Notes: generated from the letters alone by a model not told the origin. A stretch of 64,000 nucleotides of DNA from Natrarchaeobaculum aegyptiacum (GCF_002156705.1 NZ_CP019893.1:558001-622000); one strand, 5' to 3'. Positions 1 to 9,595 are shown, counted from the first letter of the stretch. A program made the numbers and translations.

Positions 1-309
1 GTAACCGTCGAGAACACGGGTGACCGGCCGGTACAGGTCGGCTCGCACTTTCACTTCTTCGAGGTTAATCCCGGGCTCGCGTTCGACCGAGAGGCAGCCT
101 ACGGGATGCGACTGAACATTCCTGCAGGAACGGCCGTCAGGTTCGAACCCGGCGTCGAACGCGAGGTCGACCTCGTCGCGATCGGTGGCGACCGCATCGT
201 GCACGGGATGGGCGGCCTCGTCCAGGGTGACCTCGACGACGACGGCGCGAAAGAACGGGCGCTCGAGCGGGCTCGAACCGAGGGCTACCTCCAGGAGGAC
301 ACCGAATGA
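1..309 (+). CDS. ureB: urease beta subunit, 5' partial
   Basis: C-terminal about 102 residues of the urease beta subunit, a structural subunit that packs against the catalytic alpha subunit. The visible protein has the family motifs [10 protein letters not shown] and [17 protein letters not shown]. The start lies to the left of the window. Its TGA overlaps the ATG of the next gene (ATGA at 306-309), so translation is probably coupled. It heads the visible operon in the order B-C-C-A-G-D-E-F. Confidence 0.97.
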   Translation, partial: VTVENTGDRPVQVGSHFHFFEVNPGLAFDREAAYGMRLNIPAGTAVRFEPGVEREVDLVAIGGDRIVHGMGGLVQGDLDDDGAKERALERARTEGYLQEDTE

Positions 310-2057
310 GTCGGGACCTGTCCCGGCGGGAGTACACCGACCTGTTCGGACCGACGGCGGGGGACCGACTCCGTCTCGGCGACACGAATCTGCTCGCGAA
401 GATCGAGACGGACCACACGGTTCCCGGCGAGGAGGCGGTCTTCGGCGGCGGGAAGACGATGCGCGACGGCATGGGGATGCAGTCGGGGACGACCCAGGCC
501 GAGGGAACGCTCGACTGGGCCTTTACGAACGTCGTGATTCTCGATCCAGTCCTCGGCGTCCGAAAGGGAGATATCGGTGTGCGAAACGGCCACATCGTCG
601 GCGTCGGGAAGGCGGGCAACCCCGACACGATGGACGACGTCGACATGGTGATCGGCTCGAGTACGGACACGGTTCCCGGTGACGGGCTGATCGCCACGGC
701 CGGGGCGCTCGACATTCACGTCCACTTCAACAGTCCGCAGCTGGTCGATCACGCGCTCGCCTCGGGCGTGACGACGATGCTCGGGGGCGGGTTTGGCGGC
801 GGGGCGACGACCTGTACGCCGGGCCCGGAGAACATCAAACGACTCTTGCAGGCCGCAGAAGAGTGGCCGGTCAACGTCGGCGTCTACGGCAAAGGCAACA
901 GCAGCGGCCCCGAGGCAATCTACGAACAGATCGAGGCCGGTGCCTGCGGGCTCAAACTCCACGAGGACTGGGGCTCGACGCCCGCGGCGATCGACACCTG
1001 CCTCGAGGTCGCCGACGAGGAGGACGTCCAGGTCTGCATCCACACGGACACGCTCAACGAGTCGGGTTTCGTCGAGCATACCTTCGACGCCATCGACGGC
1101 CGGACGATCCACACCTTCCACATCGAGGGTGCCGGCGGCGGTCACGCCCCGGACGTCCTCGAGTTGATCGGCCACGAGCACATGCTGCCCTCGTCGACGA
1201 ACCCGTCGATGCCCTACACGGAGAACACGTTCGACGAACATCTGGACATGGTGATGGTCTGTCACCACCTGAACCCGGACGTGCCGGAGGACGTCGCCTT
1301 CGCCGAGTCGCGCATCCGCGCGGAGACCATCGGCGCGGAGGACGTCCTTCACGACACGGGAGCCATCTCGATGATGACCTCCGATTCGCAGGCGATGGGA
1401 CGGATGGCCGAGGTCATCTGCCGGACGTGGCAGACTGCCCACAAGATGAAGGCCCAGCGCGGCCCGCTGCCGGCGGACGAGGGCACCGGCGCGGACAACG
1501 CCCGCATCGAACGCTACGTCGCGAAGTACACGATCAACCCGGCGATCACCGCGGGCATCGACGACGACGTCGGTTCGCTCGAGCCCGGCAAACTCGCCGA
1601 CGTCGTCCTCTGGAAGCCCGCGTTCTTCGGGATCAAGCCGGAGGTCGTGATCAAGGGTGGCTTCCCGGTCTACTCCCAGATGGGCGAGGCCAACGGCTCG
1701 CTGATGACCTGCGAGCCGGTGATGGCCAGAGAGCGCGCTGGTGCCCAGGGGCGGGCAAAGCACGACCTCTCGGTCACGTTCGTCAGCGAGGCAGCCCACG
1801 AAGACGACGTCGGCGAACGCTACGACCTGAAGACGCCGGTACGCCCGGTCCGGGACACTCGAGCGATCGAGAAGTCCGATATGTTACACAACGATCACTG
1901 CCCGGACGACATCGAGATCGACCCACAGACGTTCGAGGTGCAGGTCGGCGAGGAGCGAAGCTCCTCGAGCACTCGGACGCAGTCCGATGACGACGGCGAG
2001 CACGTCACCTGCGACCCGGCCGACGAAATCCCGCTCGCACAGCGATACCTGTTATGA
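306..2057 (+). CDS. ureC: urease alpha (catalytic) subunit, copy 1
   Basis: Hydrolyses urea to ammonia and carbamate at a dinuclear nickel centre in the cytoplasm. 583 residues, slightly longer than the usual ~570. All known nickel ligands and catalytic residues are present: His138 and His140 (HVHF), Lys217 (carbamylated, GLKLHEDWG), His246, His272, Cys319/His320 (MVCHHL) and Asp360 (TSDSQAMGR). The conserved TTCTPGP segment near residue 168 is kept. A Ser/Asp-rich insert of roughly 15 residues ([17 protein letters not shown]) sits just before the C-terminal CDPADEI...QRYLL tail and is absent from the second copy. ATG overlaps the ureB stop; its own stop overlaps the start of the second ureC. 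Confidence 0.97.
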   Translation: MSRDLSRREYTDLFGPTAGDRLRLGDTNLLAKIETDHTVPGEEAVFGGGKTMRDGMGMQSGTTQAEGTLDWAFTNVVILDPVLGVRKGDIGVRNGHIVGVGKAGNPDTMDDVDMVIGSSTDTVPGDGLIATAGALDIHVHFNSPQLVDHALASGVTTMLGGGFGGGATTCTPGPENIKRLLQAAEEWPVNVGVYGKGNSSGPEAIYEQIEAGACGLKLHEDWGSTPAAIDTCLEVADEEDVQVCIHTDTLNESGFVEHTFDAIDGRTIHTFHIEGAGGGHAPDVLELIGHEHMLPSSTNPSMPYTENTFDEHLDMVMVCHHLNPDVPEDVAFAESRIRAETIGAEDVLHDTGAISMMTSDSQAMGRMAEVICRTWQTAHKMKAQRGPLPADEGTGADNARIERYVAKYTINPAITAGIDDDVGSLEPGKLADVVLWKPAFFGIKPEVVIKGGFPVYSQMGEANGSLMTCEPVMARERAGAQGRAKHDLSVTFVSEAAHEDDVGERYDLKTPVRPVRDTRAIEKSDMLHNDHCPDDIEIDPQTFEVQVGEERSSSSTRTQSDDDGEHVTCDPADEIPLAQRYLL

Positions 2058-3787
2058 CACGAGAACTCTCATCCGACGAGTACGCTGGACTGTACGGTCC
2101 CACGGCGGGCGACCGACTGCGGCTCGCGGACACGTCGCTCGTCGCCGAAATCGAGGACGACCGAATCACCCGCGGCGACGAGGCCGTCTTCGGTGGCGGG
2201 AAGACACTCCGAGACGGTCAGGGGCTCGAGCCCGGTCTCACCGCCGAAGACGGGGCTCTCGACTGGGTGCTGACGAACCTCACGGTTCTCGATCCCGTTC
2301 TCGGCGTCCTGAAAGCCGATATCGGGATCAAGGATGGATTCATCGCCGGCGTCGGTAACGCCGGTAACCCTGAGACGATGGACGGCGTCGACGACGACCT
2401 GATCGTCAGCGCGAACACGGAGGTGATCTCTGCGGAGGGGATGATCGCCACCGCCGGGGGGATCGACGCCCACGTCCACTTCAACTCAGCCCAGTTGCCG
2501 ACCCACGCCATCGCCTCGGGCGTGACGACGATGCTCGGCGGCGGCGTCGGTCCGTCGACGGTGGGCATCATCACCAGCGGCGAGCGCAACCTCCAACTGA
2601 TGATGCAGGCGGCGGACGCCTGGCCGATCAACTTCGGCTTCTACGGCAAGGGCAACTCCTCCCGGCCGGCCGTCATCCACGAGCAGGTCGAGGCCGGCGC
2701 GATCGCACTGAAGATCCACGAGGACTGGGGCGCGACGCCCGCCGTGATCGACACCTGCCTCGAGGTGGCCGACGAGACCGGCGTGCAGGTGGCGATCCAC
2801 ACGGACACGCTCAACGAGTCGGGGTTCGTCGAGAACACCTTCGACGCCATCGACGGCCGGACGATCCACGCCTTCCACATCGAGGGCGCGGGTGGCGGCC
2901 ACGCCCCCGACGTCCTCGAGCTCGTCGGCAAGACGCACATGTTACCGTCGTCGACGAACCCGTCGATGCCCTACACGGAGAACACGTTCGACGAACATCT
3001 GGACATGGTGATGGTCTGTCACCACCTCAACCCGGACGTGCCGGAGGACGTTTCCTTCGCCGAATCCCGCATCCGCGCCGAGACCATCGCCGCCGAGGAC
3101 GTCCTCCACGACGAGGGAGCCATCGCGATGATGACGACCGACTCCCAGGCGATGGGCCGGATGGGCGAACTGATCGCCCGCACCTGGCAGACCGCGGACA
3201 AGATGAAGCGCCAGAGGGGGCCGCTTCCGGAGGATGCGGATGGGGGCAACGATCGGGACGGCAACAGCAACGACAACCACCGGATCAAACGCTACCTCGC
3301 CAAGTACACGATCAACCCGGCGATCACGGCGGGCATCGACGACTACGTCGGCTCGCTCGAGCCCGGAAAGCTCGCCGACGTCGTCCTCTGGAAGCCCGCG
3401 TTCTTCGGGATCAAGCCGGAGGTCGTGATCAAGGGCGGCTTCCCGGCGTACTCCTCGATGGGCGAGGCCAACGCCTCGCTGATGACCTGCGAGCCGGTGA
3501 TGCAGCGACCCCAGTACGGGGCCTTCGGCGGTGCGAAACACACCACGAGCCTGCAGTTCGTCAGTCAGCAGGCCTACGACCGGGACGTCGGCGAGAGATA
3601 CGGCCTCGAAACCCCGACGGCTCCCGTCGCCGACACCCGGTCGATCACGACCGACGACTTCGTCTGCAACACGTACAGCCCGTCCGTCGACGTCGACGCC
3701 CAGACGTTCGAGGTGTCGATCGACGGCGAACCAGTCACCTGCGATCCAGCAGACGAGATCGCACTCACCCAGCGGTACCTCCTATGA
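2054..3787 (+). CDS. ureC: urease alpha (catalytic) subunit, copy 2 (tandem paralogue)
   Basis: 577 residues, full length and in frame. The nickel and catalytic residues are again complete: His140, His142, Lys220, His249, His275, Cys322/His323 and Asp363. It differs from copy 1 in the N-terminal third and at the C-terminus. The normally conserved TTCTPGP segment is replaced by [13 protein letters not shown], and there is a short Gly/Asn/Asp-rich insert ([15 protein letters not shown]) before [15 protein letters not shown]. Long internal stretches are almost identical to copy 1 at the DNA level. ATGA overlaps join it to copy 1 upstream and ureA downstream. Most urease operons have one ureC; whether this copy assembles into active enzyme cannot be told from sequence. 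Confidence 0.96.
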   Translation: MTRELSSDEYAGLYGPTAGDRLRLADTSLVAEIEDDRITRGDEAVFGGGKTLRDGQGLEPGLTAEDGALDWVLTNLTVLDPVLGVLKADIGIKDGFIAGVGNAGNPETMDGVDDDLIVSANTEVISAEGMIATAGGIDAHVHFNSAQLPTHAIASGVTTMLGGGVGPSTVGIITSGERNLQLMMQAADAWPINFGFYGKGNSSRPAVIHEQVEAGAIALKIHEDWGATPAVIDTCLEVADETGVQVAIHTDTLNESGFVENTFDAIDGRTIHAFHIEGAGGGHAPDVLELVGKTHMLPSSTNPSMPYTENTFDEHLDMVMVCHHLNPDVPEDVSFAESRIRAETIAAEDVLHDEGAIAMMTTDSQAMGRMGELIARTWQTADKMKRQRGPLPEDADGGNDRDGNSNDNHRIKRYLAKYTINPAITAGIDDYVGSLEPGKLADVVLWKPAFFGIKPEVVIKGGFPAYSSMGEANASLMTCEPVMQRPQYGAFGGAKHTTSLQFVSQQAYDRDVGERYGLETPTAPVADTRSITTDDFVCNTYSPSVDVDAQTFEVSIDGEPVTCDPADEIALTQRYLL

Positions 3788-4230
3788 ACCTCTCACCGAA
3801 AGAATCCGAACGACTCACGATCTTCATGGCAGCAGAGCTCGCCCGCCGGCGGAAGGCCCGCGGCGTGAAACTCAACCACCCCGAGACGGTCGCGTACATC
3901 TCCGACTGGGCATGCGAGGCCGCTCGAGACGGCAAGTCCGTCTCCCGAATCCGTGCGGAGGCGACCCAGCTCCTCACCCGCGAGGACGTCATGGACGGCG
4001 TTCCCGAGATGGTCGGCATGATCCAGGTCGAGCCCGTCTTCCCCGACGGCACCAAGCTCGTCACCGTCCACGACCCAATCCGGGCTGACAGTCGCGATCA
4101 GCTCGAGGGCGAGCCGCCGTCGCCGGACCCGAACCCGACGGCTCGAGCGGTCGATGGTGCCGGTCGTGTCGACGACCCCTCGGGCGTTGCCAGCGCCACG
4201 AATGACGATGCCGCGGAGGGTGATTCCTGA
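3784..4230 (+). CDS. ureA: urease gamma subunit with acidic C-terminal extension
   Basis: Small structural subunit of urease. Residues 1 to about 100 are a canonical gamma domain ([35 protein letters not shown]-like [20 protein letters not shown]). The family usually ends near residue 100; here about 48 more residues follow, rich in Asp, Pro and Gly and looking disordered. The ATG overlaps the end of the second ureC and the TGA overlaps the ureG start, so it is in the same translationally coupled operon. Confidence 0.95.
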   Translation: MNLSPKESERLTIFMAAELARRRKARGVKLNHPETVAYISDWACEAARDGKSVSRIRAEATQLLTREDVMDGVPEMVGMIQVEPVFPDGTKLVTVHDPIRADSRDQLEGEPPSPDPNPTARAVDGAGRVDDPSGVASATNDDAAEGDS

Positions 4231-4850
4231 TGGGGTACCGTGACGTCGCGAAGGTCGGCCTCGGTGGCCCCGTCGGCTCCGGGAAGACGGCCCTCGTCAG
4301 GCGACTCGTGCCGAAACTCGTCGAGGAAGGATACGAGGTCGGCGTCATCGCAAACGACATCATGACGCAGGAGGACGCCGACGTCTTCCGCGAGTCCTTC
4401 GCCGATCTCATCCCCGAGGACCTCGTCGAGGGCGTCGAAACCGGGGCCTGCCCGCACACGGGCATCCGCGAGGACCCCTCGATGAACCTCGCCGCCATCG
4501 ACGAGTTCACCGAGCGTCACCCCGACCTCGACGTGGTCCTGATCGAGAGCGGCGGCGACAACCTCGCGGCCACCTTCAACCCCGAACTGGCCGATTACTT
4601 CCTGTTCATCATCAGCGTCGCCGAGGGCGAGGACATCCCCCGCAAGCGCGGGCCCGGTGTCACGCAAGCTGACCTCCTCGTGGTCAACAAGACCGACCTC
4701 GCCCCCTACGTCGACGCCGACCTCGAGGTGATCGACCGGGACGCGACCGCAGTCCGGGACGGAGAGCCGTTCGTCTTCACCGACTGCAAATCGGGCGAGG
4801 GAATCGACGCGGTTCTCGAACACGTCGAGCGGGAGGTGCTGTTCGCGTGA
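4230..4850 (+). CDS. ureG: urease accessory GTPase UreG
   Basis: SIMIBI-class GTPase that carries nickel and drives its insertion into apo-urease with UreD, UreF and UreE. 206 residues. The P-loop GPVGSGKT is at residues 13-20, the nickel-binding CPH motif is in [14 protein letters not shown], followed by [11 protein letters not shown] and the guanine-specificity motif NKTDLAPYV. The start codon overlaps the ureA stop. Confidence 0.97.
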   Translation: MGYRDVAKVGLGGPVGSGKTALVRRLVPKLVEEGYEVGVIANDIMTQEDADVFRESFADLIPEDLVEGVETGACPHTGIREDPSMNLAAIDEFTERHPDLDVVLIESGGDNLAATFNPELADYFLFIISVAEGEDIPRKRGPGVTQADLLVVNKTDLAPYVDADLEVIDRDATAVRDGEPFVFTDCKSGEGIDAVLEHVEREVLFA

Positions 4851-5812
4851 GCACCGCCGAGGCGGTCGACCCCGACGCGAACCGTCTGCCGCCCGCGTTC
4901 GAGGCCTACGCCGAGGAACCCCTCGAGCAGGCCCCTGCGATGGGACCGGGAAAGAACGGGCTGCTCGAGGCGACCCTCGCCCGCTCGGGCGACGCGCCAA
5001 CGCGACTCGTCCGCGATCACGTCAAGGTGCCCTACCACCTCACCGGAACACTCGAGACCGATCCCGCCCCCGGCCTGACGACGCTCGTCACCCAGGAGCC
5101 TACGGGCGGCGTCGCCCAGGGTGACTGCCACCGGATGGTGATCGACGCGACCGCCGGGTCGCGCGCTCACGTGACGACCCAGAGCGCGACAAAGGTCCAC
5201 AGCATGCAGGCGAACTACGCCCACCTCGACGCCTCGCTCACCGTCGAATCCGGCGCGTACCTCGAGTACATGCCCGGCTCGACCATCGTCAACGAGGACG
5301 CCCGCTGTCTCCAGACGGTGGGCCTCGACCTCGAGCCCGGATCGGTCGCCGTCGTCTCGGACGTGCTCGTCCCGGACGGACTCAGCGACCACGAGCCGTT
5401 CGGGTTCGATCACTACCACGCACGAGTCGAGGCGACCTGCGACGGGACGCTCGTCTGTGCGGACGCGGTCGACCTTCGGCCAGCCGAACGCGACCCGCGG
5501 GACCCCGCGAGCGTCGGCGAGTACGGCGTCGTCGGTTCGCTGTACGTGTTCGCTCCCACAGGCGACGAGGGAAGCCTCGTCGAGGATGCCCCGACACCAC
5601 CCCTCGAGTCCCTGACCGAAGCCATCGCCGACCGACTCGACGACCTCGCGGCCGTCCACGCGGGCGTCTCGACCCTGCCTGCAGATTCGGGAACGATCGT
5701 CCGCGTGCTCGGCCATCAGGAACGGGCGGTCACCGCGGCGATTCGGACGGCGTGGGACGAGACGAGACAGCAGACGCTTGGCGTCGGCACACCAGCCGAC
5801 CGTCGGTACTGA
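4847..5812 (+). CDS. ureD: urease accessory protein UreD (UreH)
   Basis: Scaffold of the nickel-insertion complex; binds apo-urease and recruits UreF and UreG. 321 residues beginning at a GTG that overlaps the ureG stop. Family features visible are [21 protein letters not shown], followed by [13 protein letters not shown] and [17 protein letters not shown]. The N-terminal ~40 residues are acidic and poorly conserved in type, as common in haloarchaea. Confidence 0.93.
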   Translation: MSTAEAVDPDANRLPPAFEAYAEEPLEQAPAMGPGKNGLLEATLARSGDAPTRLVRDHVKVPYHLTGTLETDPAPGLTTLVTQEPTGGVAQGDCHRMVIDATAGSRAHVTTQSATKVHSMQANYAHLDASLTVESGAYLEYMPGSTIVNEDARCLQTVGLDLEPGSVAVVSDVLVPDGLSDHEPFGFDHYHARVEATCDGTLVCADAVDLRPAERDPRDPASVGEYGVVGSLYVFAPTGDEGSLVEDAPTPPLESLTEAIADRLDDLAAVHAGVSTLPADSGTIVRVLGHQERAVTAAIRTAWDETRQQTLGVGTPADRRY

Positions 5813-5815
5813 CCC

Positions 5816-6487
5816 ATGGAGCGAATCGATACCGTCCTCGGCAACGTCCACGCCGACGACGACCTGGCGGTTGCACGCGACGACCACGACCGTGCCGGCA
5901 CGCTCGAGCGGCTGGTGATCGACGCCGACCGTCGTCGCCGCTCGCGCTTCCGGACGACGACCGACGCGGGGACCGACGTCGGCGTGGTCCTCGAGCGGGC
6001 GGCGCTCTCGGCAGGGGACGTCCTCCTGTGTGAGGACGACCGGATGATCGTCGTCGCCTTCGAACCGCTGGAGGCCTTCGCCGTCGACTTGCCCGAGCCC
6101 TCGCCAGCGACGCTCGAGGCCGCGGTCGAACTCGGTCACCGTGTCGGGAACCAGCACTGGGATCTCGCGGTCGAAGCGGGGACGGTCTACGTCCCGCTCG
6201 AGGCCGATCGCCACATCGTCGAGCGCGTCGTCGCGGACGTGGTGCCGGGCTCCGAGATCCGGGAGGTGACCGTCGAGGCGGATCTGTTCGTGACCGACGT
6301 GGATGCCGAACCGTCGGAGCACGATCACCACCATCACGACTCGAGTCACGAACACGAACACGGCCATACGCACGACCACGGACACAGTGACGGTGATCAG
6401 CACCACAGTCACGCGCGCTGCCACGACGACGGCGACGCTCACCACCATCACCACGGCCACGACCACACCCACGACCATGACCACTGA
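5816..6487 (+). CDS. ureE: urease accessory protein UreE, nickel metallochaperone with His-rich tail
   Basis: Delivers nickel to the UreDFG-urease complex. 223 residues. The N-terminal domain carries RLVIDADRRRRSRFRTTTDAG, the next domain contains the peptide-binding/metal domain with VELGHRVGNQHWDLAVE (GNQHW is the family signature). The last 56 residues hold 26 histidines interleaved with Asp, Gly, Thr and Ser, an expanded nickel-binding tail. It begins 3 nt after ureD and overlaps the start of ureF. Confidence 0.94.
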   Translation: MERIDTVLGNVHADDDLAVARDDHDRAGTLERLVIDADRRRRSRFRTTTDAGTDVGVVLERAALSAGDVLLCEDDRMIVVAFEPLEAFAVDLPEPSPATLEAAVELGHRVGNQHWDLAVEAGTVYVPLEADRHIVERVVADVVPGSEIREVTVEADLFVTDVDAEPSEHDHHHHDSSHEHEHGHTHDHGHSDGDQHHSHARCHDDGDAHHHHHGHDHTHDHDH

Positions 6488-7229
6488 TTCCGCTGCCTTC
6501 CTCGCCGCGCTCAGACTCGGGGACTCGTTCCTCCCCGTCGGCGGCTACACCGCCTCCTACGGCCTCGAGCAGTACGTCAACGAAGGCCGCGTCGAGACCG
6601 CTACCGACTTGCGGAAACTCCTCGAGGCCTACCTCCGGCGGGTCGTCGGTCCCTGCGAGACCGTCGCACTCGCGAACGCCCACGCGGCGAGTGCAGCGGG
6701 TGAGCTCGAGACCCTGCTGGCCGTCGACGAACGGCTCCACGCCGTCACGATGCCTCGAGAGTTCCGCGAGAGTTCGACGAAAGCCGGCGCGAAACTCGCC
6801 GAACTGTTGCTCGAAGAGGGGTCAGCCGCGGCTGACGGCGGGGCTGACGTCGCAGTGGCTGCCGATGGACGACTCGAGGATGGCGACGCAGCTACGGGAT
6901 TCGCCGCGGCGATCGCTGCCGACGAGACGCCCGGCAACTATCCTGTCGCCTTCGGCGTCGTCGCCCAGTCGCGAGGGATCTCACGGCTCGAGGCCTGTCT
7001 GGCGCACGCGCACGCGTTCGTGACCGGGTTACTGGGAGCGGCCCAGCGACTCGGCCGGTTCGGCCACACCGAGATTCAGGAGGTGCTCGAGGACCTGCGA
7101 CCGGTGCTGGTCGAGGTCTGTGAACACCACGTCGACGACGATCCGGCGGCGATGGCCGCGTTCGCTCCGTTCGCGGAAATCATGGGAATGCGCCACGAGC
7201 GCGCTGGACGGCGGCTCTTCGTCAGTTGA
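6477..7229 (+). CDS. ureF: urease accessory protein UreF
   Basis: All-helical activator of the UreG GTPase within the nickel-insertion complex. 250 residues when started at the ATG at 6477 (MTTDSAAFLAALRLGDSF), which lies within the last codons of ureE. The reading frame stays open further upstream, but only as an out-of-frame reading of the UreE histidine tail. Motifs SFLPVGGYTASYGLEQY and PREFRESSTKAG are typical of the family. Last gene of the operon; it converges on the TFB gene. Confidence 0.94.
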   Translation: MTTDSAAFLAALRLGDSFLPVGGYTASYGLEQYVNEGRVETATDLRKLLEAYLRRVVGPCETVALANAHAASAAGELETLLAVDERLHAVTMPREFRESSTKAGAKLAELLLEEGSAAADGGADVAVAADGRLEDGDAATGFAAAIAADETPGNYPVAFGVVAQSRGISRLEACLAHAHAFVTGLLGAAQRLGRFGHTEIQEVLEDLRPVLVEVCEHHVDDDPAAMAAFAPFAEIMGMRHERAGRRLFVS

Positions 7230-7231
7230 GT

Positions 7232-7250
7232 GGTGCGAGCGGGCCGCACC
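7232..7250. terminator. short hairpin between convergent ureF and tfb
   Basis: GGTGCG (7232-7237) and CGCACC (7245-7250) form a 6-bp GC stem with a 7-nt loop in the 27-nt gap between two convergent genes. The position suggests a role at transcript ends. Archaeal termination mainly uses U-tracts, none of which is obvious here, so this is weak. Confidence 0.3.
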
Positions 7251-7256
7251 GCCAGC

Positions 7257-8240
7257 TCACGCTGCCTCGATCGAGTCCCGGGACTCGAGTGCGAGTTCGA
7301 GTAGCTCCTGATACCGGTTCCTGATGGTGACCTCGCTGACGTCGGTCGCCGCCGAGACGTCCTCCTGGGTCAGGTATTCGTCGGTGATCCGGGACGCTGC
7401 GTAGAGGGCTGCTGCGGCGAGGCCGACCGGGTGTTTGCCGCTGTGAACTCCGGCTTCCATCCCGACCTCGAGGACCTCGCGGGCGGTCCGTTCGGTCTCG
7501 TTCGAGAGGTCGAGCGTGGAGGCGTACCGGGGAACGTACTCGAGTGGATCCGGCGGTGCCATCGGGAGTTCGAGTTCCCGCAGGAGGTATCGGTAGGCTC
7601 GCGTCGCCTCGAGGTAATCGATCCGGCTCACGGTCGCGAGTTCGTCGATCGATCGCGGGATGCCGGCCTGCCTGATCGCCGCGTAGAGGGCTGCCGTGGC
7701 CATTCCCTCGATCGAGCGGCCCGGTAGCAGGTCCGCCCCGAGAGCTCGCCGGTAGATGACACTGGCAGTTTCACAGGTGTCGTCAGGAATCCCGAGGGCA
7801 CTCCCCATCCGCTCTATCTCCCCGAGTGCGTGTTGCAGGTTCCGATCGGTCGCGTCTTTCGTGCGAAACCGCTGGTCCCATCGGCGGAGCCGCTGGAACT
7901 GCCGTCGTCGATCGTTCGACAGTGCCTCGCCGTAGCCGTCTCTGTCCCGCCAGTCGATCGTCGTCGAGAGCCCGCGGTCGTGGAGCATCGTCGTGGTTGG
8001 TGCCCCGACGCGGGATTTTCGGTCCCGTTCGTTCGCGTCGAAGGCTCGCCACTCCGGACCACGGTCGATCCGGTCATCCGAGACGACGAGGCCGCAGGAT
8101 TCACAGAACGTTTGCTCCTCGTCGCGTCGGAGCCGACTGTCACACTCGGGACACTCGTCGGCTCCGTTCGTTCGCTCCGATCGCGTCGTGCGGTTCCTCG
8201 CGTCCGTCCGCCGTCGTGACTCGGTTTTCGTCGTCGGCAT
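7257..8240 (-). CDS. tfb: transcription initiation factor IIB (TFB)
   Basis: Archaeal basal factor that binds the BRE/TBP-TATA complex and recruits RNA polymerase. 327 residues from the ATG at 8240. The N-terminal zinc ribbon has Cys30, Cys33, Cys46 and Cys49 (CPECDSR...FCESCGLVV); the B-finger region is GPEWRAFDANERDRKSRVG; two cyclin folds follow (about residues 130-215 and 225-315). An in-frame ATG at 8279 would add 13 residues. Haloarchaea usually have several TFB paralogues, so this could be a specialised one. A TATA-like AAAATATAT on the plus strand (8389-8397) could be its promoter with a long leader. Confidence 0.95.
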   Translation of the reverse strand: MPTTKTESRRRTDARNRTTRSERTNGADECPECDSRLRRDEEQTFCESCGLVVSDDRIDRGPEWRAFDANERDRKSRVGAPTTTMLHDRGLSTTIDWRDRDGYGEALSNDRRRQFQRLRRWDQRFRTKDATDRNLQHALGEIERMGSALGIPDDTCETASVIYRRALGADLLPGRSIEGMATAALYAAIRQAGIPRSIDELATVSRIDYLEATRAYRYLLRELELPMAPPDPLEYVPRYASTLDLSNETERTAREVLEVGMEAGVHSGKHPVGLAAAALYAASRITDEYLTQEDVSAATDVSEVTIRNRYQELLELALESRDSIEAA

Positions 8241-8473
8241 TGTCCATGGTCGTCCCGGCGCGTCTCCGCTGGCCCGCATCCTCGTCGGCCAGTCAGGAGG
8301 TCGGTGACTATCGGTGCTTGTGAACGAAGTGTAATTACTGTTTCCCCAAATAGTGTTCTGCCGAAACCACTCATAGTTACGTTCCGGCAAAATATATCTA
8401 TCAGGAAATCCACCACGTTTCCGCTCGGCAACTGTGCAGGCCCCACTACCAGTGTGGGCTGTTGCCACACCGT

Positions 8474-8887
8474 TCACTCGAGGTCGGGTCGCGGCGCGTT
8501 CTCGTACCGGACCATCTTCTCGGGTTTGTCCTCGATCGTCCCGTAGAGGGCCTCGAGGGTCTCTTCGGCAGCGAGCAGGTTGTGTCGCTCGAGGAACTCC
8601 CGACCCTCGTCGCTCGCTCGATAGAATTTCCACGGGTAGCCTTGCTGGCGCTGCTCCTCGGGGAGCGTGACGGCCTCGAGGACGCCCGCGTCGACCAGTT
8701 TCTGGACGTGTTTGTAGACGGTGGCCTCGCTCACGCTCGGATTCAACTGCTCGAGTTCGTACATCGACGGCATCCCCTCGGGGTGGCCGAGGACGTTCGC
8801 CAGCAGGGAAAAGCGGGTCTCCTGGGTCAAAAAATGCAGCAATTCGCGGGTTTCGGTCCCCTCGCCGGCGTCGAACCGAGTGCTCAT
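8474..8887 (-). CDS. winged-helix transcriptional regulator
   Basis: 137 residues from the ATG at 8887; an ATG at 8914 would add nine. A winged-helix DNA-binding domain is visible: LLHFLTQETRFSLLANVLGH, then MYELEQLNPSVSEATVYKHV as the recognition helix region and LVDAGVLEAVTLPEEQR leading into the wing. The closest family feel is PadR/ArsR-like haloarchaeal regulators, but the exact family is not assigned. Its promoter carries a tandem repeat and an inverted repeat (8919-8948), which suggests autoregulation (inference). Confidence 0.8.
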   Translation of the reverse strand: MSTRFDAGEGTETRELLHFLTQETRFSLLANVLGHPEGMPSMYELEQLNPSVSEATVYKHVQKLVDAGVLEAVTLPEEQRQQGYPWKFYRASDEGREFLERHNLLAAEETLEALYGTIEDKPEKMVRYENAPRPDLE

Positions 8888-8918
8888 GTGGGCAAGTACG
8901 AGTGCAAGGGCCATGTAG

Positions 8919-8948
8919 TTTACCTTCGAGTAAATCACCCTAGAGTAA
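8919..8948. promoter_or_regulatory. candidate operator: tandem 12-mer plus inverted repeat upstream of the winged-helix gene
   Basis: ACCTTCGAGTAA (8922-8933) and ACCCTAGAGTAA (8937-8948) are copies of one 12-mer at a 15-bp spacing, and TTTAC (8919-8923) pairs with GTAAA (8930-8934) around the first copy. The block lies 5-35 bp before the possible ATG at 8914, where an archaeal repressor would block TBP/TFB or polymerase. Binding is inference. Confidence 0.45.
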
Positions 8949-9020
8949 CCGAGCGCGGGTCGACTCTCGAACGAGCCGTTTTCGGAAACAGAATCGGAAA
9001 CGGAAACGACCCGGAAAGGA

Positions 9021-9030
9021 TTATTTTCTA
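9021..9030 (+). promoter_or_regulatory. TATA-like element for the gene at 9050
   Basis: TTATTTTCTA in otherwise GC-rich sequence, 20-30 nt before the ATG at 9050, the spacing expected for leaderless haloarchaeal transcripts. Confidence 0.45.
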
Positions 9031-9049
9031 TCCTCGTGAACGTCGAAGC

Positions 9050-9595
9050 ATGACCGACGAGTCGTCGCCTGATCGGGACCCCGCCGCGACTGCGAGCGAC
9101 CGACTCGAGTCGTCTTCGATCACGCTCGCAGACCACGAGGGGCTGTTAGGTGAGGTCAGCGAGCTGACGGGACTCTTCGCCCACGAGCGGTCGTACTTCG
9201 TGCTGGGGAACTACGACCGGGAGCCGATTCGTCGGCTAAATCTCGTAGTCGACCGGCTCAACCGCCGCCCCGACGCCTACGCGTTCCGGATGGTCGACGT
9301 CCGCGGCGACTGGGACAACGGCGTCCAGAAGTTCTGCCTGCTCGCCGATCTGGTCACCCACGTCGTCGGCGTCGCCGAACGCGAGCCCAGCGACTTCCTC
9401 GTCGAACAGGGATTGCTGCTGGGCAGCGAGGAGTACGCCGCAAAGAGCTACGTCCTGAAGCGCGAGTATTCCGACGCCGACCACCCCTACGGCTGGATGC
9501 AGGACGGCGTCTTCGACCTGCTCGAGCGAGAGGATCGACTCTATCGCTGGGAGACCGAGGCCGACCTGGTCGAGGCGACGGATCGAATTCCCTGA
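9050..9595 (+). CDS. conserved hypothetical protein
   Basis: 181 residues, soluble and acidic, from the ATG at 9050. The first ~30 residues are low-complexity acidic, followed by a compact domain with LADHEGLLGEVSELTGLFAH, RRLNLVVDRLNRRPDAYAFR and VGVAEREPSDFLVEQG. No family is recognised and no catalytic motif stands out. It is divergent from the winged-helix regulator gene, with about 160 bp between the starts, and could be one of its targets (inference). Confidence 0.8.
   Translation: MTDESSPDRDPAATASDRLESSSITLADHEGLLGEVSELTGLFAHERSYFVLGNYDREPIRRLNLVVDRLNRRPDAYAFRMVDVRGDWDNGVQKFCLLADLVTHVVGVAEREPSDFLVEQGLLLGSEEYAAKSYVLKREYSDADHPYGWMQDGVFDLLEREDRLYRWETEADLVEATDRIP

Noticed and set aside
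285-2479. Long minus-strand open frames opposite the ureC genes
   Set aside because: They mirror the plus-strand codons, have no recognisable motif and are rich in Arg/Asp patterns typical of antisense frames in GC-rich genes.
6303-6476. N-terminal extension of ureF
   Set aside because: It is only an out-of-frame reading of the His-rich ureE end (Thr-rich nonsense); the ATG at 6477 gives a normal UreF.
4706-6484. 592-codon minus-strand frame opposite ureD/ureE
   Set aside because: The Val-rich start is the reverse of the UreE histidine tail; no family features, and the urease genes explain the region fully.
6310-6485. CAC/CAT-rich stretch as a DNA repeat or CRISPR-like array
   Set aside because: It is the histidine-codon run of UreE, with no regular repeat unit or spacers.
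8241-8633. 131-residue N-terminal extension of TFB
   Set aside because: Precedes the zinc ribbon, lacks TFB similarity and crosses a promoter-like AT-rich stretch.
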